Assembly (NCBI GenBank): GCA_020310875.1
Contig: CM035431.1
Location: 17,902,267 to 17,966,266 of the forward strand
From: Ceratopteris richardii
Taxonomy: Eukaryota > Streptophyta > Polypodiopsida > Polypodiales > Pteridaceae
Reading direction: 5' to 3'
Length of the DNA stretch: 64,000 bases
Position numbers and translations under genes: made by a program. Below, piece by piece: positions 33,699-45,791 of this stretch. The notes beneath the pieces were generated by a model. The model was not told where the DNA came from. It worked only from the letters and a program-made list of their open reading frames with translations, and did not search any database. Position 1 is the stretch's first letter, and the number at the start of each line of letters is the position of its first letter.

Positions 33699-34696
33699 AA
33701 CTATGCCCACCAAGGCCGACTCCAACCGAAGTAACGTATACTAAATTCGATGGATTTCCAGGAGATGACCCAAATGCTCATGTACACACATTTGAGATAA
33801 GTTACGCAGTGCTCAATCATCCACCTGATCCGGCGTATAAAGCTATTGTCTTCCAATCTACATTGGTTAATGAAGCAGCTAGATGGCTTATAGAATATGA
33901 TATTAACCACTTTGGCACCTATGAGGCAGTAAGAGATGCATTTTTGCAGAGATTCAGGCTAAAGAAGAATCCAACCAAAATTTTTGACTACCTACAAAAC
34001 AATAATCAGAAGATAAATCAAACAGTGCAGGAATACGCCACTCTATTCAGGACTCATTTGAGGCAGTTACCACCAGTACATGCCAATCTACCGGATGACG
34101 TTATCACTCAATGGTTTATCAATGGATTGACTCCGCAACTTAAACAGATTATGATCATATGCTGTGTAGGAGCTATGACGCTAGATGTAGTGATTGCAAT
34201 GGCTTTGCAGCTGGAAAACAAGGTTGGAGGATTTAGAGAAGACTTGGAATGGTTAAAGGCAAATAAAAATGTTGCAGAAGACCCAACCAGACAAATGTTC
34301 TGCACCACATGCAAGAATTCAGGGCACACTAGTACCACTTGTGCACTTAATCAGTTGTTTTGCGCTATCTGCAACATGAGCGGACATACCACCGAAAAGT
34401 GTGCATACAACGCCAAAGTGCAAGGAAATGCAACTGTCAATGCTATTATACAGGAACCAGGACAGCCAGCCAATCATTATGTACCTCCGCAAATGAGAAA
34501 CAACCAGCAACAAGGCTATCAAAATTACAGAGGATAGAGAAATAATAACTGATATGCAAATCGCTGGCAGGCCGGACCAGCACAGGAAAATCCCAATTTG
34601 CCACCACCGCGCTGCCATTTTTGTGGTGAATTTGTTCATATTAGAAGGATGCAGCTGAGTATGATCAGAGGAAGAAAGAACGACAAAACCCAATGA
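32974..34696 (+). pseudogene. Gypsy G2 gag
   Basis: Starts MPVTRSGETYPKN at 32974. A frame change near 33250 leads into a segment ending in 24 Gln codons and a TAA (33698-33700). The capsid-type core follows in the same frame (FDGFPGDDPNAHVHTFEI, AVRDAFLQRFRLKKNPTKIF). Two regular zinc knuckles are CTTCKNSGHTSTTC and CAICNMSGHTTEKC (about 34301-34402). A third, CHFCGEFVHIRRMQ near 34613, has lost its last Cys. Stops at 34535 and near 34550 separate the third knuckle. The frame ends in TGA at 34694-34696, which overlaps the ATG of the next frame (ATGA). Confidence 0.88.
33626..33697 (+). repeat. CAA/CAG microsatellite (24 Gln codons) in G2 gag
   Basis: 72 bases of CAA with a few CAG, encoding polyglutamine. 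The next codon is TAA, one C-to-T change from CAA, so the stop may be a point mutation of the last repeat unit. Confidence 0.95.
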
Positions 34697-35976
34697 CTAA
34701 TATGGTACAAATCACACCCATAGAAATGCAAGCTACAGTAATTCAGACCCGATCCGGTAAGCAACTACAACCAGCGGCAGAAGTATTTGAACCAGGCATA
34801 CGTGAACAACAAAGGATGTATGATAAGGCCAGTCAATGGACCACCGCCGAACCTCCAATGTTTCCAGATCCTATTCCGGTGACCCAGGCTCCGCTAACCA
34901 AGGAAGGAACACAAAAACAAGATTCTAATTCAGTGGCAGGCACATCATCTTCAGCAGACACATCCCCTTCAGCCGGCGCATCATCTTCAGAACCCGTGGA
35001 AGGCACAATCCAATCACATAAGGCCTGTGAAATTTTATCCAAAGCGTCTATTACTCTTCCTCTAGGCTAATTACTTGCACTAGTACCAGGAGTTCGACAA
35101 CAATTCCAGCAACACTTTGGTCTTGAATCTGCCTGCATTCCAGCAACAGCCACAGTGCAACCGGAACCTGATTCTACGGTCGATCATTCGGTTCCTTTAA
35201 TTACGGTATGGTATAAAAATCATAAAATTACACAGGTACTAATTGATGGAGGATCTGGTGTCAACATTGCTACTACTGCACTATGTAAGAAGTTAGGATG
35301 GACTGAAATCGAACTAGTTCAGTTCTTTGTCAGAATGGCTGATCAGTCAAGAGTCCATCCAGTAGGACTTGTACGGAATGTACCAATAACTTTGCAAGGT
35401 ACCACATTTAAGATGACCTTTGTCGTCCTAGAATTACCGGAATCCACCCTCGATTATAATCTTCTTTTTGGCCGTCCTTGGCTGAAGCAAGCTAAGGTTA
35501 TACAAGATTGGTCTGCACAGGAACTCACTCTCAAAGATAATAGTCGTAGATATGTTGTAAAACTAGATGCTATACAGCCTTGCGAATTGCATGCTAGACC
35601 GTATTTTGCAGAACCAGTTCATATGTTAGATGGGTTGTCAGATGATGAAGAAGAAGAGTTTTTAAAGAACAATATTGATTTGATCTCCATAGGAACTATT
35701 GATCTACAATCTGTTGTAGATAATTGGAATCCCACAGTTTGTACGGTGATGCCTGTAACAAAAGAAAATAAGAAAGAAGATACAACTACTATAGATGACA
35801 CTGCTCTACAACAACTTTTTAAGCCAGCTTACGATACAGAGAAGCCCCAACAATTTTATGTCCCAGAGGATCAATTGATCACCTATAATTTAGGAGATGA
35901 GGACCACCCGCGTCCTGTCAAGATAAAGGAAAGCCTACCGAAAGTATTTCAAGCAGACTTAATCCAGCTACTCTGA
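34693..35976 (+). pseudogene. Gypsy G2 aspartic protease region
   Basis: The frame begins at ATG 34693, overlapping the gag stop, and is interrupted by TAA at 35068-35070. It continues to 35976 with one retropepsin. The active site reads QVLIDGGSGVNIATTALCKK (DGGS in place of DTGA, as in several plant gypsy lineages). A hydrophobic C-terminal motif (YNLLFGRPWLKQAK) follows near 35455. The upstream part is low-complexity Ser/Thr/Ala (STSSSADTSPSAGASSS-like near 34945). Pol is in the -1 frame relative to gag. The protease would process the polyprotein. The frame stops (TGA 35974-35976) at the protease-RT join. Confidence 0.87.
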
Positions 35977-36649
35977 GAGTTCTCCGACGTCTTTGCATGG
36001 GATTACAAAGATATGAAGGGTTTGGACCCGCACATTTATCAACATAGGGTCATGCTGAAGCCGAAAGCAAAACCAATCAAGCAACCCAGCTACCGGATGA
36101 ATCTGAACTATGCATCATAGGTAAAAGCAGAGCTCGATAGGCTACTCAAAGTCGGATTCATTGTACCAGTAGAGCATGCTGAATGGATCTCACCAATTGT
36201 CATTGTTCCTAAAAAGAATAAGCAACTACGAATCTGTGTGGACTACCAAAAATTGAACGCAGCTACGGTGCCTGATCCATTTCCGCTACCTTTTCTTGAC
36301 ACCATGCTTGATAGAGTAGCAGGAAATGAAATGTATTCATTCCTAGATGGATACAATGGGTATAATCAAGTTAGAATGGCTGAACATGATATACCAAAGA
36401 CCGCTTTCATTACCAAGTACTTTTCAGAGGTGTATGCAGGAAATATTCTCCCCTTACCTTACCTTGTTTATGCAAGTTTATCTTGATGATTTTTCATTAT
36501 TTGGAAAAATGGTAGCACACTTGTTCCATTTACGGTGTTGCTTTGAGAACTGCAGAGAATACAAACTCTGTTTAAACCCAAACAAATCTGTGTTTGTGGT
36601 TTCATGTGGAAAGCTACTTGGCCACATTGTATCTGCATAGGGTATACAG
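35977..36649 (+). pseudogene. Gypsy G2 reverse transcriptase with deleted catalytic segment
   Basis: The first part has EFSDVFAWDYKDMKGLDP, RLLKVGFIVPVEHAEWISPI, VPKKNKQLRICVDYQKLN and FLDGYNGYNQVRMAEHD, with an in-frame TAG near 36118. After FITKY (about 36420) the text jumps to FQRCMQEIFSPYL in another frame. The VMPFGLxNAPxT block expected there is missing, a deletion of some tens of bases. YLDDFSLFG follows near 36482 and GKLLGHIVSA near 36610, ending in a TAG. RT is therefore inactive. Confidence 0.88.
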
Positions 36650-38418
36650 GTGGATCCAGGTAAAATCACAGCTGTGTTAGAAGCACCTATGCCCACTACA
36701 CCTAAGGAAGTGATGCGCTTCATGGGCCAAGTAAGATGGCATGGTCGGCACTTACGGTGGCTTGCTCATTTGGCAATACCACTGAACAAATTAATAACAA
36801 AGACTCCTCGACAATTTGAATGGACTCAGGAATGTCAAGTTGCTTTTGATCATCTAAAGGGATTACTAACAAAGGTTCCAATCCTACAGCCTCGTGACTG
36901 GGATCGTCCATTTCATATATTTGTTGATGCTTCAGATATAGCAATTGGGAGCGTTCTAATGCAACACACCGATAAGTGGTTTCGGCCTGTGTACTATGCC
37001 AGCCAAAGGCTTGCTCCTGCTGAGAAGAATTACTCTGTAACTGAAAGGGAATGTCTGGGTTTGGTATACTCTGTCAAGAAATTCAGGCATTATTTACTTG
37101 GTCGCAAATTTACTTTTCATGTAGATCATGCTACACTTGTCTATCTAGTTCGGCAACAGCGCTTAGGTGGTCGATTAGCGCGATGGGTTCTACTTTTACA
37201 AGAATTTGATTACAAAGTTATTCATTGGCTAGGCAGTTCACATGCCTTAGCAGATTTCCTTTCTCGTTTAGATTCCGGTGAAGCTCCAGTTGGTATAGAT
37301 GACACAATGCCAGAAATTTATGTTTCTGAACCAACCAATGATGAAATTCCAGACTCACCTATGCCATCTACATATTATGATCAGATATTAACATTCCTTA
37401 CTGATGGATACCTTCCTTCTCAGGCTTCTCCTGCAATGCGTAGGAAAATTGCAGTGTATAGTCGCAAATTTCGGTTAATCGCTGGAGACTTATACTATAT
37501 GGATTACACAAGAGTTCTACTTTGTTGTGTTCCACCACATGAAGTTAACTCGGTCATTATGTTGGCTCATTCAATTCCATCCGGCGGACATTTTGCTGCA
37601 GATTCAACACACCGGAAAATTCTACAGAGTGGACTTTGGTGGCCTACTATGTACAGGGATGTATTACAGTTTGTCAAGCAATGTGATAGTTGTCAAAGAT
37701 CTGGACAACCCCTGCAACGCCATCTTTTCCCTCTACAACCTGTCTTGCCATTAGAGCCTTTTCAGAAGTGGGGTCTAGACTTTATCGGACCTATTACACC
37801 GCCAGCAATACTCAGCAATAATCGTTATATTCTAACCTGTATAGACTATGCAACCAGATGGGCAGAAGCATGAGCTTTAAAATCTGCCACAGCTGTTTCG
37901 GTGGCAAAATGTCTAATGAAAGATGTCTTTCCATGTTTTGGCTTACCTCTAGAGCTTCTTACAGATCAGGGCACTCATTTTGTTAACAATCTAATGAAAC
38001 TACTCACACATTCTTTTCAGATCACACATAAATTCAGCTCACCATATTATCCTCGTGCAAATGGTTTGGCTGAGAGTACAAACAAGACCCTGCTGAATAT
38101 GCTTCGAAAACTCATTTTGGAAGCACGGGAAAGATGGGACCAACTGTTACCCGCAGTCCTATGGGCATACCAGATTACCTATAAGGTAGCAACAGGTCTA
38201 ACACCCTTCAAACTAGCTTATGCATTGGAAGCTATAGCACCCATGGAAATTATTGTGCCAAGCTTACGTGTGGCTCTCACTCAGAAATTAATACCAGAAG
38301 ATTCTTTATCATTCCGGCTAGATACACTCAGAAAATTGGATGAGTACCGATGGAAAAGTTTTCTAACTATGCAGGAAGTATAGCTAAGACAAGCTCGAAC
38401 ACATGATCGCTACCTAAA
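36650..38418 (+). pseudogene. Gypsy G2 RNase H and integrase
   Basis: From 36650: the connection region (PKEVMRFMGQVRWHGRHL), then RNase H with FVDASDIAIGSVLMQ, TERECLGLVYSVKKFRHYL and FHVDHATLVYL, ending ALADFLSRLDSGE. Integrase follows with one H2C2 module (HSIPSGGHF ... CDSCQRSG). The core has DFIGPIT (first Asp), DQGTHFVN near 37968 (second Asp) and GLAESTNKT (Glu). A TGA at 37871-37873 and a TAG at 38381-38383 break the frame. C3 is inserted at 38419. The frame resumes after C3 at 45219. Confidence 0.92.
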
Positions 38419-39670
38419 TGTGGGCGATTATCTTTTGCTCTGATATCGCTGATGATGGTCGTCACGGCAAGGCTTGAACCTTGTCAGGCCTGCAGAAATT
38501 GTCGCGCCGCCAAATAGAGAGCCAAGCTAGAGTGATATAGAATACCTCTGTAATCAATAGTAGCTTAGCAGGATTACTGTCACTTAACTGTGTTAAACTG
38601 CGACTTGAATTCCACTAGAACTTCACCGGACTGTCACTGGGATGTCACCGAAATTTTACCGGAATATCACCGGAATGAGCTTTGATTCTGCTCATGATTA
38701 CTTCAAATGAATTTATGTGAGGTAAGGAGGTGAAATGCGAACTTCCTTTACTGAATGAACTTCTTCTTGAAGTTTAAAGAAAACTTCACAGTTTTGAAAG
38801 ACCACTTTTCGGTTAGACTTCGTACTATGTGTACATATCCATTCCACCGAAAACTGTGATCAGCTTAAAGTAGAGACGTCTAGCTACAAGATGAGCTATC
38901 TCTCATACAAAGCTTCGAATTCTACTGCAAGATATACTTCGTTGTTCTACCAAAAAACTCACGTTTCTGAGAAAACTATAACTGACCGAAAATGCGTTTA
39001 CTGAGGTATCTTTGACCGAGACATTCGTTTACTGAGAGAGTACCGAGGGACACGTTTAGTAACGAACTATAACTGTTAATGGTTAACAAACTTTCTACTG
39101 TAACACGAAAAACTCAGATTCTTCACATGCGAACAATGCACGCAAACTTCCACATGAACATGTGTTTTCTATTAGAGAAGATGTGTACAAACAAGCTTGG
39201 CCTCTTCTTGCTCAAGCTGTAGAAACTCTCCTACACTGAGTAGTTTCTTATTACCATCCCTCTTAGATGAATACCTGACATTCTAGGTTTCTGTTATTCA
39301 TCTGTACATACGCGATCTATGGCGTCTTCTGAGAACTTCTCACTCTCTCTTCACTCATATGCGATCTCTCATAATCGTCTTCTTCTCATCATCACATCAT
39401 CCGAGTCCTTCAATCCTTGGTGTATATATACACTTTTTCTTCTGCGCTCTTCCATGCTCTCATTCTTTAATTCACGTTATGCGCGCATTATGCACCCATT
39501 ATGCGCACACCACGGTTTATTGCTTTGTTACTCGTATAGTTCTTGATTCTAGTTAACGGACTAATTTTGCACGCTGTACAACTGAGGCTTTTGATTTTTT
39601 GAAGATTCCGCTTCTTTTCTTTTTCTTTTATGTCTGTCTGTATGTCAAATTTCTTAGTGATTCCTCAATA
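38419..39670 (-). repeat. 3' LTR of copia C3
   Basis: On the plus strand TGTGGGCGATTATC...GATTCCTCAATA, 1252 bp. The last bases are ATA where the partner has ACA. The GCTCCCCCTCAA that follows is the complement of the PPT. Multiple ACCGGAATATCACCGGAATG-type short repeats occur near 38640-38680. Confidence 0.94.
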
Positions 39671-42600
39671 GCTCCCCCTCAATCACTAATTTGACCTCTT
39701 CCGGTCTTTCATATATCTTTCTTTTTTTTATACCTGCCATTTCTTTAAATCCGCTTGTCTTTGTTCCATCCAAGATTTTTGTCAAGATATCTGCTATTTG
39801 ATCTTTCGTAGGAGTATAGACTATTTCTATCTCCTTCTCCATCACCTTTTCCCTCAGGAAATGATACTGAATTTCTATGTGCTTTGTTCGTGCATGGAAT
39901 ACAGGGTGTTCTGCAAGACACAGCGAGCTCATATTGTCTCCATGTATAATTGGTATACCTTGATCAATACCCATGCTTTTGAGAAAGGTCTACGTCCATA
40001 TTACTTCTTTGGCGGTTTCTACCAGTCCTTTGTATTCAGCTTCTGTTGACGATAAAGCTATTGTATGCTGTTTCTTTGAGCACCAGCTTACTAGCTTATC
40101 TCCTAGGTATATCATATACCCATGCGTTGATCTTCTGTCATCTTGACTTCCTGCCCAGTCTGAGTCACTGAATGCTCTCAGCTTTATATCTTATGTAAAA
40201 GGATAATATAATCCTTCCTTTATAGTTCTTTTGATATATCTAAGAACTCTTTGTCCTGCAACCCAATGTTAATCTGTCGGACAATGCATAAACTGTGAAA
40301 GAACTCCCACCGGATAGCTGAGATCCGGTCTTGTTAGCGTAGCGTAAATTAAGCTTCCTACTAACGACGGATACTTCTTCATATCTTTGAACTCTGTACC
40401 ATCATATTTGCTGAGTTTATGATTTACTTCAAGCGGAGTTGAAGCTTCTCTGCAATTCTCCATATTAAACTTCTTCAATAAGTTTAGGAGATACCCTTTT
40501 TGCGTAACATATACACCATGATCTGTATATGTGATTTCCATACCTAGAAAGTATGATAACTTTCCTAGGTCACTGATTTTGAATTCCTTTTCGAGCAGTT
40601 TCTTCACCTCTGTGATTCCTGCATCTGAGGTACCTGTAATTATAATGTCGTCTACATAAATACAAATGTAGATCATTCCTTCTTCTGTTCTTTTGATGAG
40701 TAGACTTGCATCTGCCTTCGAACTTTGGTATCCAAGTTCATTAGATACTTCACAAGTCTATAGTTCCAAGCTCTTGGAGCTTGCTTCAGTCCATAAAGTG
40801 CTTTTCTTAGTCTGCACACATGTTCTGGGTATCTGGAATTTACGAAACCTTCTGGTTTTTCCATGAAGACTTTGTCTGATATATATCCATTCAGGAATGC
40901 ATTCTTTATATCTAGTTGACTTAGCTTCCATCCTTTCGATGCTGCTATAGCAATCACTGTCCTTATGGTTGACATCTTTGCCACCGGACTAAACGTCTCA
41001 TCATAGTCTATGCCATGCATCTGAGCATAGCCCTTGATAACCAGTCTCTCTTTATGTCTGGCTATCCTTCCATCTGCAAGTTTCTTAACTTTGAAAACCC
41101 ATTTATTTCCGATTACTTTCTTACCATTTGGTTTAGGAACAAGCTCCCATGTCTTGTTCTCTTCCAGTGCGCTGAATTCTTCTTCCATTGCTTCTTCCCA
41201 TTGCTTCTTGCCCTTAGCTTCATCATAGCTCTGAGGTTCATCATCATCTTTGACCATATATGCATAATCTTTCTGAGTTATATACGATGTATCATACAAG
41301 TACCTTTCTGGTTGTCTTCTATTCCTGTTTGACCTTCTTGGTTCAAACTCTTCATGTGTATCTGAATACACTTCTTCATCTTCGTTTCTCATACCTGATC
41401 CGGTCCTGGACGTACTTGCCTGCATATAATCTTCATCTTTATTCACCTATACGATTGATTTACCTTTCTCTTTTCTCTTTATCTCTTCTTCAAATTCTTC
41501 AGCTGTATGACTCTCATCTGCATACCAGCTTTTCTGTTCATCAAATGTTTACATCTCTGGAAACAGTAAATTGTTTGGTTAGAGGACTCCATAACCTGTA
41601 ACCCATCTGCTTTTCATCATATCCGACAAACACATATTTCTCTGCTTTCGATTCAATCTTATGTCTCAGTTGAGACGGTATATAAGCATAAGCAACTGAT
41701 CCAAACACTTTACAATGATCAAGTGTTGGCTTCTTTCCCCACCAGGCTTCATAAGGGGTCATTCCTTCTAACGCTGTACACGGTAATCTATTTACCAAGT
41801 ATGTAGCTGTATTTACGGCTTCAGCCCAAAGATAATCTGGACAATTCTTTTCTTTCAGCATAGCTCGTGCAAACTCGACTAGAGTTTGGTTCCTTCTTTC
41901 TGCTACACCGTTTTGTTGTGGTGTATACCTGCAAGTTATTTCTCTCTCTTGATACCTGCATTCCAAAGGTAATCATTGAACTCTCGGGAGAAGTATTCTC
42001 CACCTCCATCAGACCTCAGTCTTTTAAGCTTTTGACCTGTGAGTCTTTCAGCATATGCATGAAAATGTTTGAAAGCTCCAAACACTTCTGATTTCTCTTT
42101 CAAAACATAAAGAGTTATCCATCTTGTTGCATCATCAATGAAAAGGACATAATACCTTGATCCGCTGATAGATCCTTCCTTTGTCAGTCCCCATACATCT
42201 GTATGTATGAGTTCTAGCACACCATCATGTTTGAATCCTTTCCTCTGGAAAGGTAACTTGTGGACTTTTCCCATCTAACAAGCTTCGCATTTGTGAATCA
42301 TATGTTGGTTTTGTACGTTTGGTAATCCTAGTACAGAATGATTTGCTCTCATAGCTTTGATTCCTTTTTCATTGAAATGACCTAACCTCTTGTGCAAGAG
42401 ATCAAGTTTTGTAATCACCTTTTCATCATATGTGAGCAACGCTTGGCCGATGTTCCCTTGTACTCTTAAGGTAAAGAGTCTGCCTTCTTTCTTACCAGAG
42501 ACGATCTGATTATATCCGTTCTCAGGATCTTCTACAAATACTCCTTTGTTTGTGAATCTGACCTAAAAACCTTTCTCAACTATCTGTCCCACACTAATCA

Positions 42601-42847
42601 GATTTTTTGGTATTGTTGGAACATACAAAACATTGGTTAGCAAATCTGCTCCACTCTTACATTTCACCTTTCCAATTGAATGTACACTATGTCTAGTATT
42701 GTCACCTGTTTGAACAGTATGACTCGAACTTCCTTTTTCTAGTTCTGACATCAGTTCTATGTTTCCTGACAAGTGATTAGAACATCCAGAGTCAATGTAA
42801 CATACCTTTAGATCTTCGTTATCAGATGTGCTGATTGAGTTCATCAT
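39671..42847 (-). pseudogene. Copia C3 pol
   Basis: On the element strand from 42847: protease YIDSGCSNHLSGN, then pre-integrase (HKRLGHFNE-type near 42380), and integrase at 41936-42274 and 41541-41966 with LIHTDVWG, RSDGGGEYF and QQNGVAERRN. Frame changes occur near 41960 and 41540. RT follows at 40673-41446 (NAFLNGYIS, YGLKQAPRAW) and 40269-40676 (YVDDIIITG), with a shift near 40675. RNase H is split: the DADWAG-equivalent segment lies near 40155, and 39654-39974 has IHGDN and QIADILTK, the latter with the catalytic Asp that C1 lacks. At least four lesions make it inactive. Confidence 0.92.
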
Positions 42848-43042
42848 TAACGATGTATGACTTTCATTCTGCGTGTCATTTGCGTAGTTGTTGTAGGTGG
42901 TGCTGTAGGATTGGCCCTGTCCCCAACTTCTTGTTCCACCTCTTCCGTAGCCTCCTCTTTGATTCTGTCTATCCTTTTGGAAGTTACCTTGATATCTTCC
43001 GCTTCTGCCTCTGTTATTACTGTTCTGATTTTGATTTGATCC

Positions 43043-43879
43043 CTATTGGTTGTGCCAACAGTCATGCGCCAGATGATTACTTAGTCCACAAATCCAGCAA
43101 GCTTTCTTGTTGGTATTCTGACTAGTTCTTCCTCTTCCAAAGCCTCTTGCTTTTCCGGTGCCTTTACCTCTAGCATAATAAGCCTGAGCGCTCGACTCTT
43201 CTTCATCTTTTGACTTACCTTTGTCTTTCTTCTTGTTCTTCATGTACATTGCAGAGCTTTGTCCTTTGTCTCCATCTCCTTTCAGATCTTGCTCATATGT
43301 GAGCATCAGACCAAGCAACTGATTTAAATCTGGCACAAAGTGATTTAAAGAAAGTTCAGTTGAGAGTACGAAGGGTTTCCACCTTTTGTCTCCTCTCAAC
43401 CCTGTTAGCAGTTGCGCTATCAATCTGTGATTTTCGACATCTTCTTTTATGGATCCAAGACTATCTGCTAGATCCTTCATTTTAGTGACGTAGTCACTAA
43501 TGCTTTGACTCGACTTCTTTTTGAACGTTGTGAATTCGGACCATAAGCTGGCCTTTCTAGCTTTCGTAGTATTTTGGAAGTGGTCTTCCAATGCGCTCCA
43601 TATGTCCTCCGCTTTCTCGAGACCTCTAATGTGCGGTAGTAGATGATCTGAAACAGTGTTGTAAATGTAGGCTCTTGCCGTTGCATCTTTCTTCTGCCAC
43701 AGCTTCAAAGCTTCTAACTCTTCTTTTTCCGGTTGGCTATCATCTTCGAAGGTCAGCTTCTTTTCTTCTCCAGTCACATACATCATTAATTCCTTACTCA
43801 TAAGTAAGGCTTCCATACGCATTACCCACACGGGATAATTATCTCTGTCTAGCTTATCAATTTGGACATGATCTGCCAT
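43043..43879 (-). pseudogene. Copia C3 gag
   Basis: The frame is open upstream to 44008, but the start that matches C1 and C2 is MADHVQIDKLDRDNY at 43879. It has the conserved blocks YPVWVMRMEALLMSKEL and ISDYVTKMKDLADSLG, and ends with a complete zinc knuckle CWICGLSNHLAHDC. The spacer after it (about 42850-43042) is RGG-like in the C1 style, with a stop separating it from the protease. Gag itself is nearly intact, while pol is broken. Confidence 0.88.
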
Positions 43880-43947
43880 GATTTTCTTGTTTGCTTTAGG
43901 TTGCCTTGAGAGTCTTTTGGCTTTGATGCCGCTTGTGGAACTAACCC

Positions 43948-43959
43948 GCTCTAATACCA
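43948..43959 (-). promoter_or_regulatory. Primer-binding site of C3, one mismatch
   Basis: The element strand reads TGGTATTAGAGC, with one C-to-T change from the canonical initiator-Met site, two bases from the LTR. Confidence 0.88.
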
Positions 43960-43961
43960 CT

Positions 43962-45213
43962 TGTGGGCGATTATCTTTCGCTCTGATATCACTGATGATG
44001 GTCGTCATGGCAAGGCTTGAACCTTGTCAGGCTTGCGGAAATTTTCGTGCCGCCGAATAGAGAGCCAAGCTAGAGTGATATAGAACACCTCTGTAAACAA
44101 CAGTAGCTTAGCAAGATTATTGTCGCTTAATTGTGTTAAATTGTGACTTGAATTCCACCAGAACTTCACCAGACTGTCACTAGGATGTCACCAAAATTTT
44201 ACCGGAATATCACCGGAATGAGCTTTGATTCTGCTCGTGATTACTTCAAATGAATTTATGTGAGGTAAGGAAGTGAAACACGAACTTCCTTTACTGAATA
44301 AACTTCTTCTTGAAGTTTAAAGAAAACTTCATAGTTCTGAAGTGCCACTTTTTGGTTAGACTTCGTACTGTGTGTACATATCCATTCCACCGAAAACTGT
44401 GATCAGCTTAAAGTAGAGACGTCTAGCTACAAGATGAGCTATCTCTCATACAAAGCTTCAAATTCTACTGCGAGATATACTTCGTTGTTCTACCGAAAAA
44501 CTCGCATTTCTAAGAAAACTATAACTGACCGAAAATGTGTTTACTGAGGTATCTTTGACCGAGACATTCGTTTACTGAGAGAGTACCGAGGGACACGTTT
44601 AGTAACGAACTATAATTGTTAATGGATAACGAACTTTCTACTGTAACACGAAAAACTCAGATTCTTCACATGCGAACAATACGCGCAAACTTCCACATGA
44701 ACATGTGTTTTCTATTAGAGAAGATGTGTACAAACAAGCTTGGCCTATTCTTGCTCAAGCTGTAGAAACTCTCCTACACTGAGTAGTTTCTTATTACCAT
44801 CCCTCTCAGATGAATACCGGACATTCTAGGTTTCTGTTATTCATATGTACATACGCGATCTATGGCGTCTTTTGAGAACTTCTCACTCTCTCTTCACTCA
44901 TACGTGATCTCTCATAATCGTCTTCTTCTCATCATCACATCATCCGAGTCCTTCAATCCTTGGTGTATATATACACTTTTTCTTATGCGCTCTTCCACGC
45001 TCTCATTCTTTAATTCACGTAATGCGCACATTATGCGCCCATTATGCGCACACCGCGGTGTATTGCTTTGATACTCGTACAGTTCTTGATTCTAGTTAAC
45101 GGACTGATTTCGCATGCTGTACAACTGAGGCTTTTGATTTTCTGAAGATTTCGCTTCTTTTCTTTTTCTTTTATGTCTGTCTGTATGTCAAATTCATGAG
45201 TGATTCCTCAACA
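43962..45213 (-). repeat. 5' LTR of copia C3
   Basis: 1252 bp, TGTGGGCGATTATC...GATTCCTCAACA on the plus strand, partner of 38419-39670. The TSD copy CTAAA follows. Confidence 0.95.
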
Positions 45214-45218
45214 CTAAA

Positions 45219-45438
45219 AACCCCAGTCTTTATGGTGGGACAACTTGTACTATTTTACAATGCAAAGTCGAATCGCTCTGCTGGCAAATTCAAGTTACGA
45301 TGGTTTGGACCCTACCGGATTTCTGAACAAGTGGGTCCCGCAACATTTTGGTTGACTACTTTGACCAAAAATTCTCTTCCGAAAGTCGTCAACGGTTCGA
45401 AGCTACGGCCGTATCAACAAACATCTAACCCGCACTAA
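45219..45438 (+). pseudogene. Gypsy G2 integrase C-terminus, GPY/F module
   Basis: Resumes the frame cut at 38418. VGQLVLFYNAKSNRSAGKFK is followed by LRWFGPYRISEQVG, the GPY/F motif that ends many gypsy integrases. Then NGSKLRPYQQTSNPH and a stop at 45436-45438. There is no chromodomain after it. Confidence 0.92.
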
Positions 45439-45791
45439 AACGTTTCGCGGTGGTCACGTCTTTTGGCGATCTCTTTTCTTTCCTTTTCTTTTATTTTATT
45501 TCCTTTTGTTTTGTGCACTTAAAATAATAAGTATGTAAATATCCGCGTTTGATACCTAATTATGTCAAGCAGCTGAGGTGCGTTATCGACTCTGCTCATG
45601 CATGCCTATCGAAGTTATAAAGCTATCATCTCAACGTCGCGCCATGATTGCTAATTTTGATTGTCTCCCACTAAAGCGCATCTACTTAACCTTCTCCATT
45701 TCGCCAAAAATCGCTATTGTGCTTGCGTGATTTGTGTGACTGTGTGTACCCTGTGCGTTTGCATTTTGTGCTTGCGTTTGCTGTGTGCGCC
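45439..45791 (+). other. G2 spacer between pol and the post-pol frame
   Basis: About 350 bp, T-rich (TTTTCTTTTATTTTATTTCC near 45485), with no convincing coding signal until ATG 45792. It may serve as leader or splice region for the next frame, but I see no clear splice acceptor. Confidence 0.4.

Larger units (their letters stand above)
38419..45213 (-). mobile_element. Copia element C3 nested in G2
   Basis: Minus-strand copia, 6795 bp, LTRs of 1252 bp each (38419-39670, 43962-45213) and a perfect target duplication CTAAA (38414-38418, 45214-45218). It is related to C1 and C2 by protein sequence, but its LTR is longer and mostly different. Pol has several breaks. LTR divergence is a few percent by eye. 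Confidence 0.95.
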
